Source: an uncultured Bacteroidales bacterium
GTDB taxonomy: Bacteria; Bacteroidota; Bacteroidia; Bacteroidales; Bacteroidaceae
NCBI GenBank assembly: GCA_937898885.1
Contig: CALDKD010000036.1
Span: 15,953 to 79,952, forward strand
Reading direction: 5' to 3'
Length of the DNA stretch: 64,000 bases
The notes beneath the pieces were generated by a model that was given only the letters and a program-made list of their open reading frames with translations, was not told the DNA's origin and did not search any database. The position numbers and the translations under genes were made by a program. Of this stretch, positions 1 through 10,218 are shown piece after piece. Within the stretch, counting starts at the first letter, position 1. Each line of letters begins with the position of its first letter.

Positions 1-206
1 GTTATATGGAGTGGGGCATTGCCGTCATTCCTAAGCCACACGTTGAAGGAGTGTATGGAGTCTGTGCTGGGAAACAGTCCCAGATTGATACTTGCCTCCT
101 CAAAGCTTGCCACAGCCTCGGGGGTGCCGTTCAATGACGCGCACCCGCCACAGGATGCATTCATCAGCGTCAACAGAATAAATGCCGCAACTTTAGCAAC
201 CTTCAT
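1..206 (-). CDS. DUF1573-type lipoprotein, C-terminus outside window (partial)
   Basis: The reading frame opens at an ATG on the minus strand and is still open at base 1, so only the first 68 residues are visible. They begin MKVAKVAAFILLTLMNASCG, a signal peptide with a lipobox ending at a cysteine, so the product should be an exported lipoprotein. Further in come ASINLGLFPSTDSIHSF and RNDGNAPLHI. This is the usual start of a DUF1573 Ig-like domain, in which a 'G(x)hxxxxxxxHxFxhxNxGxxPL' pattern opens the fold. The family is common in Bacteroidota and its function is not established. The start lies 11 bases beyond the stop of the endonuclease IV gene on the same strand, so the two are probably co-transcribed. 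The family call rests on a short segment. Confidence 0.6.
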   Translation of the reverse strand, partial: MKVAKVAAFILLTLMNASCGGCASLNGTPEAVASFEEASINLGLFPSTDSIHSFNVWLRNDGNAPLHI

Positions 207-216
207 AGACAGACTG

Positions 217-1050
217 TTATTCAAGGGTGTGCAGATACTCAATCTCTGATGCCCAAAGCGTCTCGTCAGGAGTCTCCAGAATAAGAGGAATGTCGCTCAG
301 ACGGCTGTCCTTCATTATGTTCTTGAAAAACTCATCGCCCAGGAATCCCTTGCCGATGGAATCGTGCCTGTCAACCTTTGTGGCAAATTCCTTCTTGCTG
401 TCGTTCAGATGAATGGCGCGCAGGTATCTCAGTCCTATAACCTCATCGAATTCTTTCCAGACACCCTCATAGTCATTCCTCAGGTCATATCCGGCCGTGA
501 AGGTGTGACATGTGTCAACGCATACGCCCACACGGCTCTTGTCCTTGATGCCGTCAATGATGCGGGCAATGTGCCAGAATGCGAAGCCTACGTTGCTGCC
601 TTGTCCGGCAGTGTTCTCAATCACAGCGGTTACGCCCTCTGTCCGGTCAAGCGCTATGTTGATGCTTTCGGTGATAAGGTCCAGACAGGCCTCGGTGGTT
701 ATCTTCTTCAGGTGGCTTCCAGGGTGGAAGTTCAGCATTGAGAGACCAAGCTGTTGGCATCTCTGCATCTCATCCAGAAATGCGGCACGCGATTTCTGCA
801 GGCCTTCCTCATCGGGACTGCCCAGGTTTATCAGATAACTGTCGTGCGGCAGTATATACTTTGGCAGGAAACCAAATTCTGCGCATTTCTCCTTGAAAAG
901 CGCAATCTCGCTCTCCTTGAGCGGTGCTGATACCCACTGGCGCTGGTTCTTGGTGAAAAGCGCGAAAGCTGTGGCTCCAACGGCCGCTGCATTTACCGGG
1001 GCGTTGAATACGCCTCCGGTTGCTGAGACGTGAGGTCCGATGTGTCTCAT
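217..1050 (-). CDS. nfo: Endonuclease IV (AP endonuclease)
   Basis: A 277-residue protein of normal length for endonuclease IV, a TIM-barrel enzyme with three zinc ions that cuts the DNA backbone 5' of abasic sites in base excision repair. It starts [14 protein letters not shown], the typical N-terminus. The metal-binding motifs are all present in order: [29 protein letters not shown] and DRHDSIGKG, followed by LILETP. It is cytoplasmic with no signal peptide. It lies 7 bases downstream of the MutS2 stop and 11 bases before the DUF1573 lipoprotein, all on the minus strand, which suggests one transcript with two DNA-maintenance genes at its head. Confidence 0.96.
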   Translation of the reverse strand: MRHIGPHVSATGGVFNAPVNAAAVGATAFALFTKNQRQWVSAPLKESEIALFKEKCAEFGFLPKYILPHDSYLINLGSPDEEGLQKSRAAFLDEMQRCQQLGLSMLNFHPGSHLKKITTEACLDLITESINIALDRTEGVTAVIENTAGQGSNVGFAFWHIARIIDGIKDKSRVGVCVDTCHTFTAGYDLRNDYEGVWKEFDEVIGLRYLRAIHLNDSKKEFATKVDRHDSIGKGFLGDEFFKNIMKDSRLSDIPLILETPDETLWASEIEYLHTLE

Positions 1051-1057
1051 ATTGTCT

Positions 1058-3580
1058 TTATCCTATATCTACTACTGTTATGCCTGAGCCGCCGAACTGT
1101 ATGTGCTCGTCCTGGAACGATCTGACAGCCGGAACGGTGTTGAGGTATTGTCTGATGAGCTGCCGCAGGATTCCGTTGCCTGTACCGTGCAGGATGCGTA
1201 CACGTGACATTCCAATAAGCGTCGCATCGTCTATGTAATGCATCACGGTCTGTATTGCCTCGTCTCCGCGCATTCCGCGCACGTCCAGATCCGGATGGAA
1301 TGACAGTTTGCGGTTATTGACCTCCTGATATGTCTGCTTGCTCATATAAGTGTATGACTTATTCAAGGCGCTTCCCTTTACAGGCTCGGCAAACTCAAGC
1401 CGGTCGGCCTTGACAGTACTTGTGATGTTGCCGAACTCAACTGTTATGTTGCCACGGTCCACGGCTGTCACGTCACCTACGGCGCTCTGGCCTTTCAGAC
1501 GTACGGTGTCGCCCACTTTGAAAGACTGAGGGCCACGCACATTAATCTCTGTCTTAGGTTCCGGGCTGTTGTTCTCTGATGTCTGTCTCTTGTTTCCTTT
1601 CTCCTCGCGTCTTTTCCTCCTACGCTCCTGACTCTGGCGCACACGCTCCATCTGGCGCAGTATCTTGTCCTCGGCATCGGCGTTCGTTGAGCGTTCCTGA
1701 AGCGTCTCCTTGAACTCATTCAACTCCTGACGTGCCATTCGGGTCAGCTCTTTATCGGCCTGTGCCTCCTTGATGGTCCGGATGGTGTTCTCAATCACAG
1801 CATTGGACTCCTTAAGCATCTGGTCCGCTTTCTCCCTTGCCTCCTTCAGAATACCTTTGCGCTCCTTGTCAAGATCATCCAGCTCCTTCTCGTGGCGGGC
1901 AATCTGCTCATCAAGCTGCTTCTCCAGCTGATGCACATTCTGCCGCTTGTTCTCCCAGTAACGTTTGTCGCGCACTATGTCCTGCAGATACTTGTCCGCA
2001 TTTATATAGTCGCGCCCCACGATTTCGGACGCATCTGCGATGACATCCTCTGGCAAGCCTATCTTTCTGGCAATCTCCACCGCGAACGAGCTGCCTGGAT
2101 TGCCGGTCTGCAATATGTAGAGCGGCTGCATCAGATGCCTGTCGTACAACATGGCGCCATTCATCACGCCATCGTTCGAGTCTGCGTAATGCTTCAGATT
2201 CTGATAATGGGTGGTGATGATGCCGAAGGTGCGGCTCTGGTTGAAACGCATCAGCACGGCCTCGGCTATGGCTCCACCTATGTTAGGCTCAGTACCGCTT
2301 CCGAACTCGTCAATGAGAATAAGGCTGGAGCGGTCGCAGTGCCTCATCATATTCTTCATATTGAGAAGGTGGCTTGAGTAGGTGCTTAAGTCATCCTCTA
2401 TACTCTGCTCATCGCCGATATCTATGAATATGCTCTTGAAAATACCTGCGTGACTGTTGTATCGCATAGGTACCGGAAGTCCGCACTGCAGCATATACTG
2501 CAGCAGTCCTACTGTTTTCAGACAAACGGACTTTCCTCCAGCGTTAGGACCGGAGATGAGCAGGATGCTGGTCTTTGAGTCAAGACGCAGGTCCAGCGGA
2601 ACAACCTTGCGCTCGTGCTTGGCGAGCGATATCCTGAGCAAGGGGTGTATGGCCTGAACCCAATCGATGACCGGCTTGTGCTCCAGAATGGGGCTTGTGG
2701 CATCGAAATCTATAGACAGGCGCGATTTTGCCCTGATGAAGTCAATATCGGCCAGAAACTCGTACGACTGCAGTACCGCAGGTATGTCCGGACGGATGGA
2801 ATCGGCGGTTATGGTCAGAATGCGGATAATCTCGCGTTTCTCATCGGCCTCCAGCTCGCGTATGCGGTTGTTCGCCTCGACAACCTCCTCGGGCTCAATG
2901 AAAACAGTCTTTCCCGATGCGGACTCATCGTGAATGATTCCGCGTATCTTGCGCTTCAGCGCGGGTGCCACGGGAAGTACCAGACGGCCGTCGCGCATGG
3001 TCGGTGCCGCATCCTTATCTACCAGACCGTCAGTCTGCGCCTGTTTCAGAATGTTGCCTAAAATACGCCCAATGCTGAACTGGGTGCTTGCCAGATCCAT
3101 TCTTATACGGTATAGCTCTGGCGATGCGTTGTCTTTTATCTTTCCGAATTTGGTGAGTATGCGGCTTATGGTTCCTGTTATCTGCGGAAAGACAGCAACC
3201 TCGCCACATAGGGCGTAGAGGTTGGGGTAGGTGGCTTGATGCTCCTCATCGCGCAGGAATGTGACAATGGCGCTGATGGTCTCGAGTGAGCGCCAAAGCT
3301 GCAGCAACTCAGCCTCGTCCATCCAGGTGCCGATTACCTTGATGTGAGCCAGCGCCTCACGAACGTCGTGGAAATTCTGGTCTGGAAATGCCACTCCCTC
3401 CTGTATTATGCGCATCATCTCTGACGTGCGGGCCAGCTCCAGCGCAATGGCGCCGTAGTCTGTCATAAACTCCATCTGCTCCACACGCTGTTTGCCCAGA
3501 GTGCAGATACATCTGTCAGACAGCATCTCACGGATTTCAGAGAATCCGGTCTTCGCCTCAAAATTGTTCGGATAGATCAT
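1058..3580 (-). CDS. mutS2: MutS2 family ATPase/endonuclease
   Basis: An 840-residue MutS2. The MutS core lacks the mismatch-recognition domain of MutS1. The Walker A motif GPNAGGKS is at residues 344-351, and the ABC-type region with [13 protein letters not shown] and the TTHYQNLK switch follows. A long charged coiled coil occupies roughly residues 510-640, then a KOW-like segment. A C-terminal Smr nuclease domain ([11 protein letters not shown], then [11 protein letters not shown]) covers about residues 764-840. MutS2 proteins act on recombination intermediates or stalled, collided ribosomes depending on the species; which applies here cannot be told. The start is the first ATG of the frame. 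A weak promoter (TAACTTCG, minus strand, 3589-3596) lies just upstream. Confidence 0.95.
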   Translation of the reverse strand: MIYPNNFEAKTGFSEIREMLSDRCICTLGKQRVEQMEFMTDYGAIALELARTSEMMRIIQEGVAFPDQNFHDVREALAHIKVIGTWMDEAELLQLWRSLETISAIVTFLRDEEHQATYPNLYALCGEVAVFPQITGTISRILTKFGKIKDNASPELYRIRMDLASTQFSIGRILGNILKQAQTDGLVDKDAAPTMRDGRLVLPVAPALKRKIRGIIHDESASGKTVFIEPEEVVEANNRIRELEADEKREIIRILTITADSIRPDIPAVLQSYEFLADIDFIRAKSRLSIDFDATSPILEHKPVIDWVQAIHPLLRISLAKHERKVVPLDLRLDSKTSILLISGPNAGGKSVCLKTVGLLQYMLQCGLPVPMRYNSHAGIFKSIFIDIGDEQSIEDDLSTYSSHLLNMKNMMRHCDRSSLILIDEFGSGTEPNIGGAIAEAVLMRFNQSRTFGIITTHYQNLKHYADSNDGVMNGAMLYDRHLMQPLYILQTGNPGSSFAVEIARKIGLPEDVIADASEIVGRDYINADKYLQDIVRDKRYWENKRQNVHQLEKQLDEQIARHEKELDDLDKERKGILKEAREKADQMLKESNAVIENTIRTIKEAQADKELTRMARQELNEFKETLQERSTNADAEDKILRQMERVRQSQERRRKRREEKGNKRQTSENNSPEPKTEINVRGPQSFKVGDTVRLKGQSAVGDVTAVDRGNITVEFGNITSTVKADRLEFAEPVKGSALNKSYTYMSKQTYQEVNNRKLSFHPDLDVRGMRGDEAIQTVMHYIDDATLIGMSRVRILHGTGNGILRQLIRQYLNTVPAVRSFQDEHIQFGGSGITVVDIG

Positions 3581-3813
3581 AACAGACGCGAAGTTACTCA
3601 GAAAACCGACAATTGTCTTGCTTTTATTTTAAAAAGAGTATAAAATCGTATATTTACACAAGCAGACTCACTGTGGAGACTTATTGCTCTGCTACGGTTA
3701 GTGGTGTGCAATCTGCTGTGTGTCGCTCACTATTGCCTCATAGCACGCAGTTCTTAACGCCACTCCGCGGATAGTCTGCCTTCTTCATTGCCGAAGCAAC
3801 TCCGGAATTGACA

Positions 3814-3850
3814 CAAAAAAAGCCCCGGACTTGATATGTCCAGGGCTTTT
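3814..3850 (-). terminator. Intrinsic terminator of tRNA-Ser
   Basis: Read on the minus strand just after the tRNA, AAAAGCCC and GGGGCTTTT arms with internal TGGAC/GTCCG pairing form a strong hairpin, followed by a run of T. The hairpin begins two bases beyond the tRNA discriminator base, which fits termination of the tRNA-Ser transcript. Confidence 0.85.
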
Positions 3851-3851
3851 G

Positions 3852-3936
3852 CGGAAAGAGAGGGATTCAAACCCCCGGTACCTTGCGGTACGCCGGTTTT
3901 CAAGACCGGTGCAATCGATCACTCTGCCATCTTTCC
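3852..3936 (-). tRNA. tRNA-Ser (anticodon TGA)
   Basis: An 85-nt class II tRNA on the minus strand. The acceptor arms GGAAAGA and TCTTTCC pair, with discriminator G at 3852. The anticodon loop CTTGAAA gives anticodon TGA (plus-strand 3900-3902), and a long variable arm (GTACC/GGTAC) follows, as expected for serine. The T-arm GGTTTGAATCC is intact. CCA is not encoded. It has its own terminator immediately downstream. Confidence 0.95.
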
Positions 3937-4202
3937 AATAAGTTGAAGTATGCCTCTCGCTTAAGGCGGTGCAAAGGTGCTGCATTTTTTTGAATCTTCC
4001 AAATATTTGGCAAAGATTAATTGCTTTTTTGTAAAAAATGGCCTCAAATTATGAAAAATGAAGTCCTGTCAGTGCTTGCGGCACTGTTCGCGCCGGTCTT
4101 GATGGATGCTCGGAATATTTTGCGTAACTGCCTGCGCTGACACCTTTACTATAATTTGTGAAGATTTAATAATATTTTATCCTGTTGTTGCGGCGGTTGT
4201 AG

Positions 4203-4210
4203 TAACTTTG
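4203..4210 (+). promoter_or_regulatory. Promoter -7 element of the AspT-type transporter
   Basis: TAACTTTG is an exact match to the Bacteroidota -7 consensus TAnnTTTG, 20 bases before the ATG, implying a short leader. A clean -33 TTTG at standard spacing is not obvious. The rest of 3937-4230 is AT-rich and shows nothing else. Confidence 0.65.
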
Positions 4211-4230
4211 CACCCGTTTTTGAAAAGAGT

Positions 4231-5907
4231 ATGGATTGGTTGATAAATCTGTTTGTAGGGACTGGGGTGGCTCATTCCATTTTCATTATATCGCTTGTCA
4301 TTGCGATAGGATTGATGCTTAACAAGATACGTTTCGGTAGCGTTGCCCTGGGCGTTACGTGGATTCTCTTTGTGGGTATTGCCGCAGGTCAGCTGGGATG
4401 TACGATCGATGCTGACACGGCATCGTTTGTAAAGGAATTCGGCCTGATACTGTTTGTATATTCAATAGGTATGGAGGTTGGTCCAGGTTTCTTCTCCAGT
4501 TTCCGCAAGGGAGGTGTCAAGCTTAATCTGCTCTCATTCATTCTGGTGCTGCTTGGCTGCATCACCGTATTCATAATTCACTGGATAACAGACGAGGATC
4601 TGGTAAGCCTTACAGGTGTTATGTATGGCGCGGTCACCAACACGCCAGGTATGGGTGCCGCACAGCAGACACTGGTTGACATGACAGGTGCGCAGAACCC
4701 GTCTATCGCACAGGGATATGCCGTGGCTTATCCGCTTGGAGTGGTTGGCCTGATATTATGCCTGATACTTTTGAAGAAGGTGTTCAACGTGGATTTCAAG
4801 AAAGAGGAGGAGCGTGTAAGCAAGAGCAACAAGGACTTGGCCGATGAGTTGGAGGCTGCTACACTGGAACTTCAGAATAAGTCGCTTGTAGGGTTGACAA
4901 TCAATGAGGTACAACGACAGTTCGGACGTTCCTGCGTGGTTACCCGCGTGCTTCATAAAGGAGCGGCTGATGTTGAGCTGGTTGGTGCCAAGACTACTCT
5001 TCAGGAGGGCGATAAGCTTTTTATGGTGGCATCGCCCGAGGAGATCAATACTATGTCGTTGCTTATTGGCCCGCGTGTGACCAATATGGACGAGACGGCC
5101 TGGAACCAGATGGAGTCGAACCACCTGACATCGGAGAAGATCATTGTGACAAATCCCGCACTTAACGGACAGCGCCTTGGCGATATGAAACTGCGCCAGA
5201 CATTCAATGTGACCATCACACGCATCAGAAGGGCAGGTGTGGAGCTTATCGCAACACCGCAGCTGCTGTTGCAGCTTGGCGACCGGGTAACTGTTGTAGG
5301 CAGCCCGAACAGTATTCAAAGCATCAGCGGGCTTCTGGGTAATTCCGTAAAGAAACTGAACGAGCCGAACCTGCTGCCTTATTTCCTGGGTATCGTCCTG
5401 GGTGTGATACTTGGTATGATTCCTATAATGCTGCCAGGAATACCGGTTCCTGTCAAGCTCGGTCTGGCCGGTGGTCCGCTCATCATAGCCATTCTTATGA
5501 GTAAGTATGGCCCTCAGATCAAGATTGTAACCTATTCAACCACCTCGGCCAACCATATGGTGCGTCAGATTGGCCTGAGCCTGTTCCTTGCCGCAGTAGG
5601 AATAACTGCGGGCGACGGATTTATAGAGATGGTGGCGGACGGTGGCTACTGGTGGATTCTATACGGACTCATCATTACGTTCGTACCGTGTCTGATAGTA
5701 GGTCTGATAGCGCGCTATGCGTTCAAGCTCAGCTATTTCTCAATTTGCGGTATGTTGTCAGGCTCTATGACAGACCCTCCTGTTCTGGCATATTCACAGA
5801 ATGTCTGCGACAACAACCAGGTGCCGGTGGCATACTCAACTGTATATCCGCTCACTATGTTCCTGCGTGTGATCGCCGCACAGGTGCTCATTCTGCTCAG
5901 TATCTGA
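4231..5907 (+). CDS. AspT/YidE-type putative transporter with two RCK_C domains
   Basis: A 558-residue inner-membrane protein with the layout of the aspartate-alanine exchanger superfamily. There are two blocks of about five membrane segments (residues 1-190 and 380-558). The first holds a GAVTNTPGMGAAQQTL motif and the second a matching GSMTDPPVLAYS motif. Between them are two soluble RCK/TrkA-C regulatory domains (about 205-370, e.g. VGLTINEVQRQFGRSCVVTRV and QLGDRVTVVGSP). Family members exchange small acids or amino acids; the substrate here is unknown. It is a single-gene unit with its own promoter, and the cobalamin riboswitch unit starts right after it. The transporter-family call is secure, the substrate is not. 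Confidence 0.88.
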   Translation: MDWLINLFVGTGVAHSIFIISLVIAIGLMLNKIRFGSVALGVTWILFVGIAAGQLGCTIDADTASFVKEFGLILFVYSIGMEVGPGFFSSFRKGGVKLNLLSFILVLLGCITVFIIHWITDEDLVSLTGVMYGAVTNTPGMGAAQQTLVDMTGAQNPSIAQGYAVAYPLGVVGLILCLILLKKVFNVDFKKEEERVSKSNKDLADELEAATLELQNKSLVGLTINEVQRQFGRSCVVTRVLHKGAADVELVGAKTTLQEGDKLFMVASPEEINTMSLLIGPRVTNMDETAWNQMESNHLTSEKIIVTNPALNGQRLGDMKLRQTFNVTITRIRRAGVELIATPQLLLQLGDRVTVVGSPNSIQSISGLLGNSVKKLNEPNLLPYFLGIVLGVILGMIPIMLPGIPVPVKLGLAGGPLIIAILMSKYGPQIKIVTYSTTSANHMVRQIGLSLFLAAVGITAGDGFIEMVADGGYWWILYGLIITFVPCLIVGLIARYAFKLSYFSICGMLSGSMTDPPVLAYSQNVCDNNQVPVAYSTVYPLTMFLRVIAAQVLILLSI

Positions 5908-5934
5908 TTTGTTTGCTAAAAGTGGCATATTTCC

Positions 5935-5964
5935 TTGCCGTTTGAAAATATTGTCTTACCTTTG
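5935..5964 (+). promoter_or_regulatory. Promoter of the riboswitch-btuB-btuG unit
   Basis: TTG at 5935-5937 is followed after 19 bases by TACCTTTG at 5957-5964, a full Bacteroidota promoter. Transcription would begin around 5970, immediately before the cobalamin aptamer. Confidence 0.75.
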
Positions 5965-5971
5965 TCACGCT

Positions 5972-6172
5972 TTTGGTTTCAGAACCGGCTCCGCGCCGGC
6001 TATGAGTAATTCGGAATCGGGTGAGAGTCCCGGACAGTACCTGCTGCTGTAAGTCCCTTTTCTCTGCAGAAAACGAAAGTTCACCGCAATCCTTGCCACT
6101 GACCTCATTGGGTTGGGAAGGCGCGGTTGGACGGGACAAGTCAGAAGACCAACCGGAAAGCATTAATAACCT
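5972..6172 (+). promoter_or_regulatory. Cobalamin riboswitch
   Basis: The leader between promoter and btuB holds the diagnostic pieces of a B12 riboswitch in order: AATCGGGTGAGAGTCCCGGACAG then TACCTGCTGCTGTAAG (the P3-P6 core), the B12-box segment GCCACTG (6096-6102), TTGGGAAGGCG, and AAGTCAGAAGACC. In this family binding of adenosyl- or hydroxocobalamin shuts off the downstream transport genes. The region after the aptamer, which includes the ribosome-binding site GGGAGGAAG at about 6190-6198, would be the expression platform. That position suggests control of translation, but this was not folded. Confidence 0.92.
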
Positions 6173-6202
6173 TTGCCCTGCAGGTGTACGGGAGGAAGAT
6201 TG

Positions 6203-8209
6203 ATGAGACGGTTTTCTGCAATACAGATTGTGCCCGCTTTGCTGATGTGCATTGTCACATCCGTCAATGCTCAGGTTGCTGACTCTCTGGAGAGGGCCAT
6301 CGACGAGGTGGTTGTAGCCGCATCGCACATAGACCGGCAGACAATTCCGGCACAGGAGCTTGATGCCGCCTCTATCAGACGTATGTCTGTCAGCTCTGTG
6401 GCCGATGCACTTCGCTATTTCAGCGGAATACAGATAAAGGATTATGGAGGAATAGGGGGCTTGAAGACTGTGAATGTGCGCAGTATGGGCAGTGAGCACG
6501 TAGGGGTGTTCCTTGATGGCATACAACTTGGAAATGCTCAGAACGGCACGATTGACCTTGGCAGGTATTCGCTTGACAATATGGAGAGCGTCACTATGTA
6601 CAACGGCCAGAAAAGCTCAATATTCCAGCCTGCAAAATCGTTTGCCAGCGCAAGCACATTGTACCTACAAAGCCGTAAACCCTCTTTTGATGAGGGCAAG
6701 TCACATAACTTCAAGGCAGTTCTCAAGGCGGGATCGTTCAACACCTGGAATCCGTCTGTCTTATGGGAGCGGAAGATAGGAGAGAACGTGAGCGGCAGCA
6801 TAAGCGCCGAGTATATCAGTACATCGGGACGCTATCCGTTCACCATCACGAATAAAAACGGGTACGATACCACTATGGTTAGGGCGAATGGTGATATCGC
6901 TGCTATCAGGGTCGAGCCTTCGCTCTATGGTTCCGGCAATGGAAATATCTGGAATGCAAAGCTTTACCTTTATTCGTCATCGCGAGGTTATCCCGGAGCT
7001 GTAGTACGTGGCGATCCTGAGAAATCCTCAGCTACAGACCGTCAATGGGACACCAATCTGATGCTCCAAGGCAGCTGGCACAGGGATTTTTCGGACTGGT
7101 ACAGCGTTATGGCGCAGGCAAAATACGCATACGATTACCTTCACTACAACTCAGATCCGTCTATGACTTCAGGCGGTATGTACGTTGATAACATATACAG
7201 ACAGCAGGAGGGCTATGCATCACTGGCGCAGTTGTTTGCCATAAACAGCTGGTGGAGCGCCTCCCTCTCTGCTGATTTTCAGATAAACAGTCTTAGCGGC
7301 AATATAAGGGATTTGAATAATCCGTTACGCCTCACAACATTGATGGTTGTCTCAACGGCTTTCGGACTCAGGCATCTGAAAGGACAGGCGTCGGTCTTAT
7401 ATACTTTCGTTGATGACAGGAACGGCAAGGCTGTGGTAGATGGAACAAAGAATAGACTCACCCCGACAGTAGTACTTTCCTGGCAGCCTTTTGAGAGCGT
7501 TGACTGGAATATCAGGGCATTTTACAAGCGGGTCTTCAGGGTTCCAACGCTGAATGACCAGTACTATACCGTTGTAGGCGGCAAGCCAATCAGCCCTGAG
7601 TATGCCACACAGTACAATATCGGCACTACCTGGGGTATAAGCCAAGGCAGTGGAGCGCTGCGCTCGGTTGACATACAGGTTGACGCATACTATAATCAGA
7701 TAGAGGACAAGATTGTTGCGGTACCATCCAGCAATCAGTTCCGCTGGACAATGATGAATGTGGGGTATGTGGAGATATTGGGTTTTGACGCATCGGTTCA
7801 GAGTAATGTCAGGATAGGGCAGACATCAAACGGGCTAAGCATCAAATATACATACCAGCAGGCGCAGGACAAGACAGACAACCGCAGTATGTGGTATGGC
7901 GGGCAGATTCCTTATGTACCGGCGCACAGCGGCTCTGTGTCATATTCGGGCGACTGGCGTGACTGGAGCTGGAACTACAGTATGGTATATACCGGCATAC
8001 GTTATGTGTCTGTGGCCAACATTCCGGAGAACCGGGTAGGGCAATGGTGTACCCACGATGTGAGTGCTTCAAGACACATTAAGCTGAACAAGTGTGATTT
8101 ACGAGCTACAGTTGAAGTGAATAACATATTCAACAAACAGTATGAGATAGTCAAGTGCTATCCTATGCCGGGAATCAGCTGGAGGGTTCGTATGGAGGTC
8201 TGGTTCTAA
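6203..8209 (+). CDS. btuB: TonB-dependent cobalamin receptor BtuB
   Basis: A 668-residue outer-membrane receptor. I chose the ATG at 6203, which is preceded by GGAGGA and opens a signal peptide (MRRFSAIQIVPALLMCIVTS, cleavage near VNA-Q). The upstream in-frame ATG falls in the riboswitch. A TonB box (DEVVVAA, residues 34-40) precedes a plug domain (RRMSVSSVADALRYFSGI, then YGGIGGLKTVNVRSMG). The remaining 500 residues are beta-barrel strands ending in the aromatic C-terminus RVRMEVWF. It is a short receptor of the vitamin type, not a SusC. The cobalamin riboswitch upstream and the BtuG-like lipoprotein downstream make B12 the likely cargo. It would act with TonB-ExbBD encoded elsewhere. Confidence 0.92.
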   Translation: MRRFSAIQIVPALLMCIVTSVNAQVADSLERAIDEVVVAASHIDRQTIPAQELDAASIRRMSVSSVADALRYFSGIQIKDYGGIGGLKTVNVRSMGSEHVGVFLDGIQLGNAQNGTIDLGRYSLDNMESVTMYNGQKSSIFQPAKSFASASTLYLQSRKPSFDEGKSHNFKAVLKAGSFNTWNPSVLWERKIGENVSGSISAEYISTSGRYPFTITNKNGYDTTMVRANGDIAAIRVEPSLYGSGNGNIWNAKLYLYSSSRGYPGAVVRGDPEKSSATDRQWDTNLMLQGSWHRDFSDWYSVMAQAKYAYDYLHYNSDPSMTSGGMYVDNIYRQQEGYASLAQLFAINSWWSASLSADFQINSLSGNIRDLNNPLRLTTLMVVSTAFGLRHLKGQASVLYTFVDDRNGKAVVDGTKNRLTPTVVLSWQPFESVDWNIRAFYKRVFRVPTLNDQYYTVVGGKPISPEYATQYNIGTTWGISQGSGALRSVDIQVDAYYNQIEDKIVAVPSSNQFRWTMMNVGYVEILGFDASVQSNVRIGQTSNGLSIKYTYQQAQDKTDNRSMWYGGQIPYVPAHSGSVSYSGDWRDWSWNYSMVYTGIRYVSVANIPENRVGQWCTHDVSASRHIKLNKCDLRATVEVNNIFNKQYEIVKCYPMPGISWRVRMEVWF

Positions 8210-8230
8210 TGAAATTATTATTGATAGATT

Positions 8231-9391
8231 ATGAGAAAAACGTTTGGATTGATGCTGCTTATGCCGGTTCTTGCATTTGTAGCTTGTGAGAAAGAGAATG
8301 GTTCCGGCGTAAATGAGCCGGAAGAGGAAAGACCAGTGGAGAAAATGGACAGCATCTGCGGCTTTTTCCTTATGAACGAGGGTAATATGGGCACAAACAA
8401 GTGTACCATAGACTATTATGACTATTCCACCGGTAAATATACAAATAACATTTTCTCCATAGTCAACAAGAATATGGCGCTTGATTTAGGAGACAGCGGT
8501 AACGATATGGGCATTTATGGCGATAAACTATACACAGTAGTAAACGGAAGCAATATTGTGGAGGTTATGGATGCCAATACGGCAAGACACATTACTCAGA
8601 TACCTGTTGCCAACTGTCGCAATATCGCATTTGATGGCGGTTATGCGTATGTGTCCAGCTATGCGGGGGCCAGTATGAGTGACTCTGTCAGTCGCGTTGG
8701 ATATGTGGCACGTATTGACACACTTACACTTCAGGTAACAGATTCCTGTATGGTGGGATATCAGCCGGAGGAGATTGTCGTTCACGATGGAAAGCTCTAT
8801 GTGGCCAACTCAGGTGGCTATTGCTATCCTGATTATGACAACAGGGTCAGTGTCATTGACTTGAATACATTCAAGCTTGTCCGGAATATTGAGGTGGAGG
8901 TTAACCTGCACCGAATGGCGATCGATGCGAGACGTGGTGTTGTCTATGTGAGCAGCCGTGGTGACTACTATACAATTCCGTCAGCCATTTATGCCATTGA
9001 TGCGAAGGCTGATACCGTGATGTATCAGATACCTGACCTGAATTGTGCCGATATTGAGATTGCCGGCGACTCTCTCTATGTGTATAGCACGGAGTTCGAC
9101 TATAACACTTATCAGACTATTGTGGCTTTCTCAATCTATGATATTGCACAGCAGAAGGTTATCAGCCGCAATTTCATTACAGACGGAACAGAGGGCGATA
9201 TCGTCTATCCTTACGGTATGTCTGTCAATCCGGAGAATGGCGACATATACATTACAGATGCCAAGGATTTCGTCACACCTGGTATGGTGTATTGCTACGA
9301 CCGTCAGGGAAAACGCAAGTGGGCTGCCATGACCGGAGATATTCCCGGTCATTTCGCATATACCAGACATCCTCTGAATTTGCCGGAATAA
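8231..9391 (+). CDS. btuG: BtuG-like surface lipoprotein, seven-bladed beta-propeller (cobalamin capture)
   Basis: A 386-residue lipoprotein with the lipobox at Cys19 (AFVAC) followed by an acidic stretch, a common surface-export signal in Bacteroidota. The rest is a YncE/DUF5074-like propeller with repeats such as [42 protein letters not shown] and [11 protein letters not shown], spaced about 45-50 residues apart. In Bacteroides, BtuG is such a propeller. It binds B12 very tightly and sits as a lid on BtuB. Here the gene lies 21 bases after btuB in the same riboswitch-controlled unit, which supports the same role. No terminator is obvious after it. Confidence 0.85.
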   Translation: MRKTFGLMLLMPVLAFVACEKENGSGVNEPEEERPVEKMDSICGFFLMNEGNMGTNKCTIDYYDYSTGKYTNNIFSIVNKNMALDLGDSGNDMGIYGDKLYTVVNGSNIVEVMDANTARHITQIPVANCRNIAFDGGYAYVSSYAGASMSDSVSRVGYVARIDTLTLQVTDSCMVGYQPEEIVVHDGKLYVANSGGYCYPDYDNRVSVIDLNTFKLVRNIEVEVNLHRMAIDARRGVVYVSSRGDYYTIPSAIYAIDAKADTVMYQIPDLNCADIEIAGDSLYVYSTEFDYNTYQTIVAFSIYDIAQQKVISRNFITDGTEGDIVYPYGMSVNPENGDIYITDAKDFVTPGMVYCYDRQGKRKWAAMTGDIPGHFAYTRHPLNLPE

Positions 9392-9414
9392 TAACCGTTT
9401 TTAGTTTTTTTTAT

Positions 9415-9422
9415 TATCTTTG
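9415..9422 (+). promoter_or_regulatory. Promoter -7 element of rubrerythrin
   Basis: TATCTTTG matches TAnnTTTG exactly, 68 bases before the rubrerythrin start and behind a T-rich stretch that could also end the btuG transcript. No good -33 element is visible. Confidence 0.6.
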
Positions 9423-9489
9423 TGACAGACAATGCTGGAAAGGTGTTGCCTGTCACTTAATTAATAACTTAACATCTAATAATAGAATT

Positions 9490-10029
9490 ATGGCAAACAA
9501 GTATGCAGGAACCCAGACCGAGAAGAATCTGGAGGCAGCGTTCGCAGGTGAGTCACAGGCTCGTAACAAGTACACTTATTTCGCATCAAAGGCAAAGAAG
9601 GAGGGCTTTGAGCAGATTGCAGAGATTTTCCAGAAAACCGCCGACAATGAGAAAGAGCATGCAAAGCTCTGGCTCAAGGAGTTGGAGGGCATTGGCTCCA
9701 CCGCAGAGAATCTGGCCGCAGCCGCAGCTGGTGAGAATTTTGAGTGGACAGATATGTATGAGGGTTTCGCAAAGACAGCCGAGGCAGAGGGATTCCCAGT
9801 CCTTGCAGCCCGCTTCCGCCTTGTAGCCGCCATTGAGAAGCGCCACGAGGAGCGTTATCGCGCACTGCTTCACAATATTGAGGCCGCCGAGGTGTTCAAG
9901 AAGTCAAGCGTGAAGGTATGGGAATGCCGCAACTGCGGTCACATCATTGTAGGCGAGGAGGCACCACAGGTTTGTCCTACCTGCGCGCATCCTCAGAGCT
10001 ACTTTGAGATTCACGTAGATAATTTCTGA
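9490..10029 (+). CDS. rbr: Rubrerythrin
   Basis: A 179-residue cytoplasmic peroxide-scavenging protein. The start is the ATG at 9490 ([20 protein letters not shown]), since the longer in-frame extension runs back into the btuG tail. The N-terminal ferritin-like four-helix domain carries the di-iron glutamates in [20 protein letters not shown] and [10 protein letters not shown]. The C-terminal rubredoxin-like domain has CRNCGH and CPTCAH binding one iron. Rubrerythrins reduce hydrogen peroxide in anaerobes and are usually oxidative-stress induced in Bacteroides. It has its own promoter and a terminator, so it is monocistronic. Confidence 0.96.
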   Translation: MANKYAGTQTEKNLEAAFAGESQARNKYTYFASKAKKEGFEQIAEIFQKTADNEKEHAKLWLKELEGIGSTAENLAAAAAGENFEWTDMYEGFAKTAEAEGFPVLAARFRLVAAIEKRHEERYRALLHNIEAAEVFKKSSVKVWECRNCGHIIVGEEAPQVCPTCAHPQSYFEIHVDNF

Positions 10030-10083
10030 TAACGGCATCGCCATTGCCCTTGGCTTGAAAGATGTGGCAATGACATTATGAAT

Positions 10084-10117
10084 AAATGTTCCGGGTAAAT
10101 GCCTGGAACATTTGTTG
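10084..10117 (+). terminator. Terminator after rubrerythrin
   Basis: AAATGTTCC (10084-10092) pairs with GGAACATTT (10105-10113) around a short GC-capped loop and is followed by GTTGTTT. It lies 55 bases beyond the stop codon. Confidence 0.7.
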
Positions 10118-10193
10118 TTTCCGGATGACTCTTGAGCTGGTTGCGCAATACTGTTAAATATTGGGTGGATATGTACCGATGTATTTTTTTTGT

Positions 10194-10201
10194 TAAATTT
10201 G
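10194..10201 (+). promoter_or_regulatory. Promoter of the transglutaminase/caspase operon
   Basis: TAAATTTG is an exact TAnnTTTG match lying inside the longest form of the first open frame. Transcription would start near 10208, which excludes every ATG upstream and leaves the GTG at 10219 as start. No other good promoter is seen before the next five genes. Confidence 0.65.
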
Positions 10202-10218
10202 CAAAAAAAAGTAAATCG

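Noticed and set aside
3785..3985. 66-codon minus-strand open frame
   Set aside because: It reads through tRNA-Ser and its terminator.
6021..6203. 60-codon open frame before btuB
   Set aside because: It lies within the cobalamin riboswitch.
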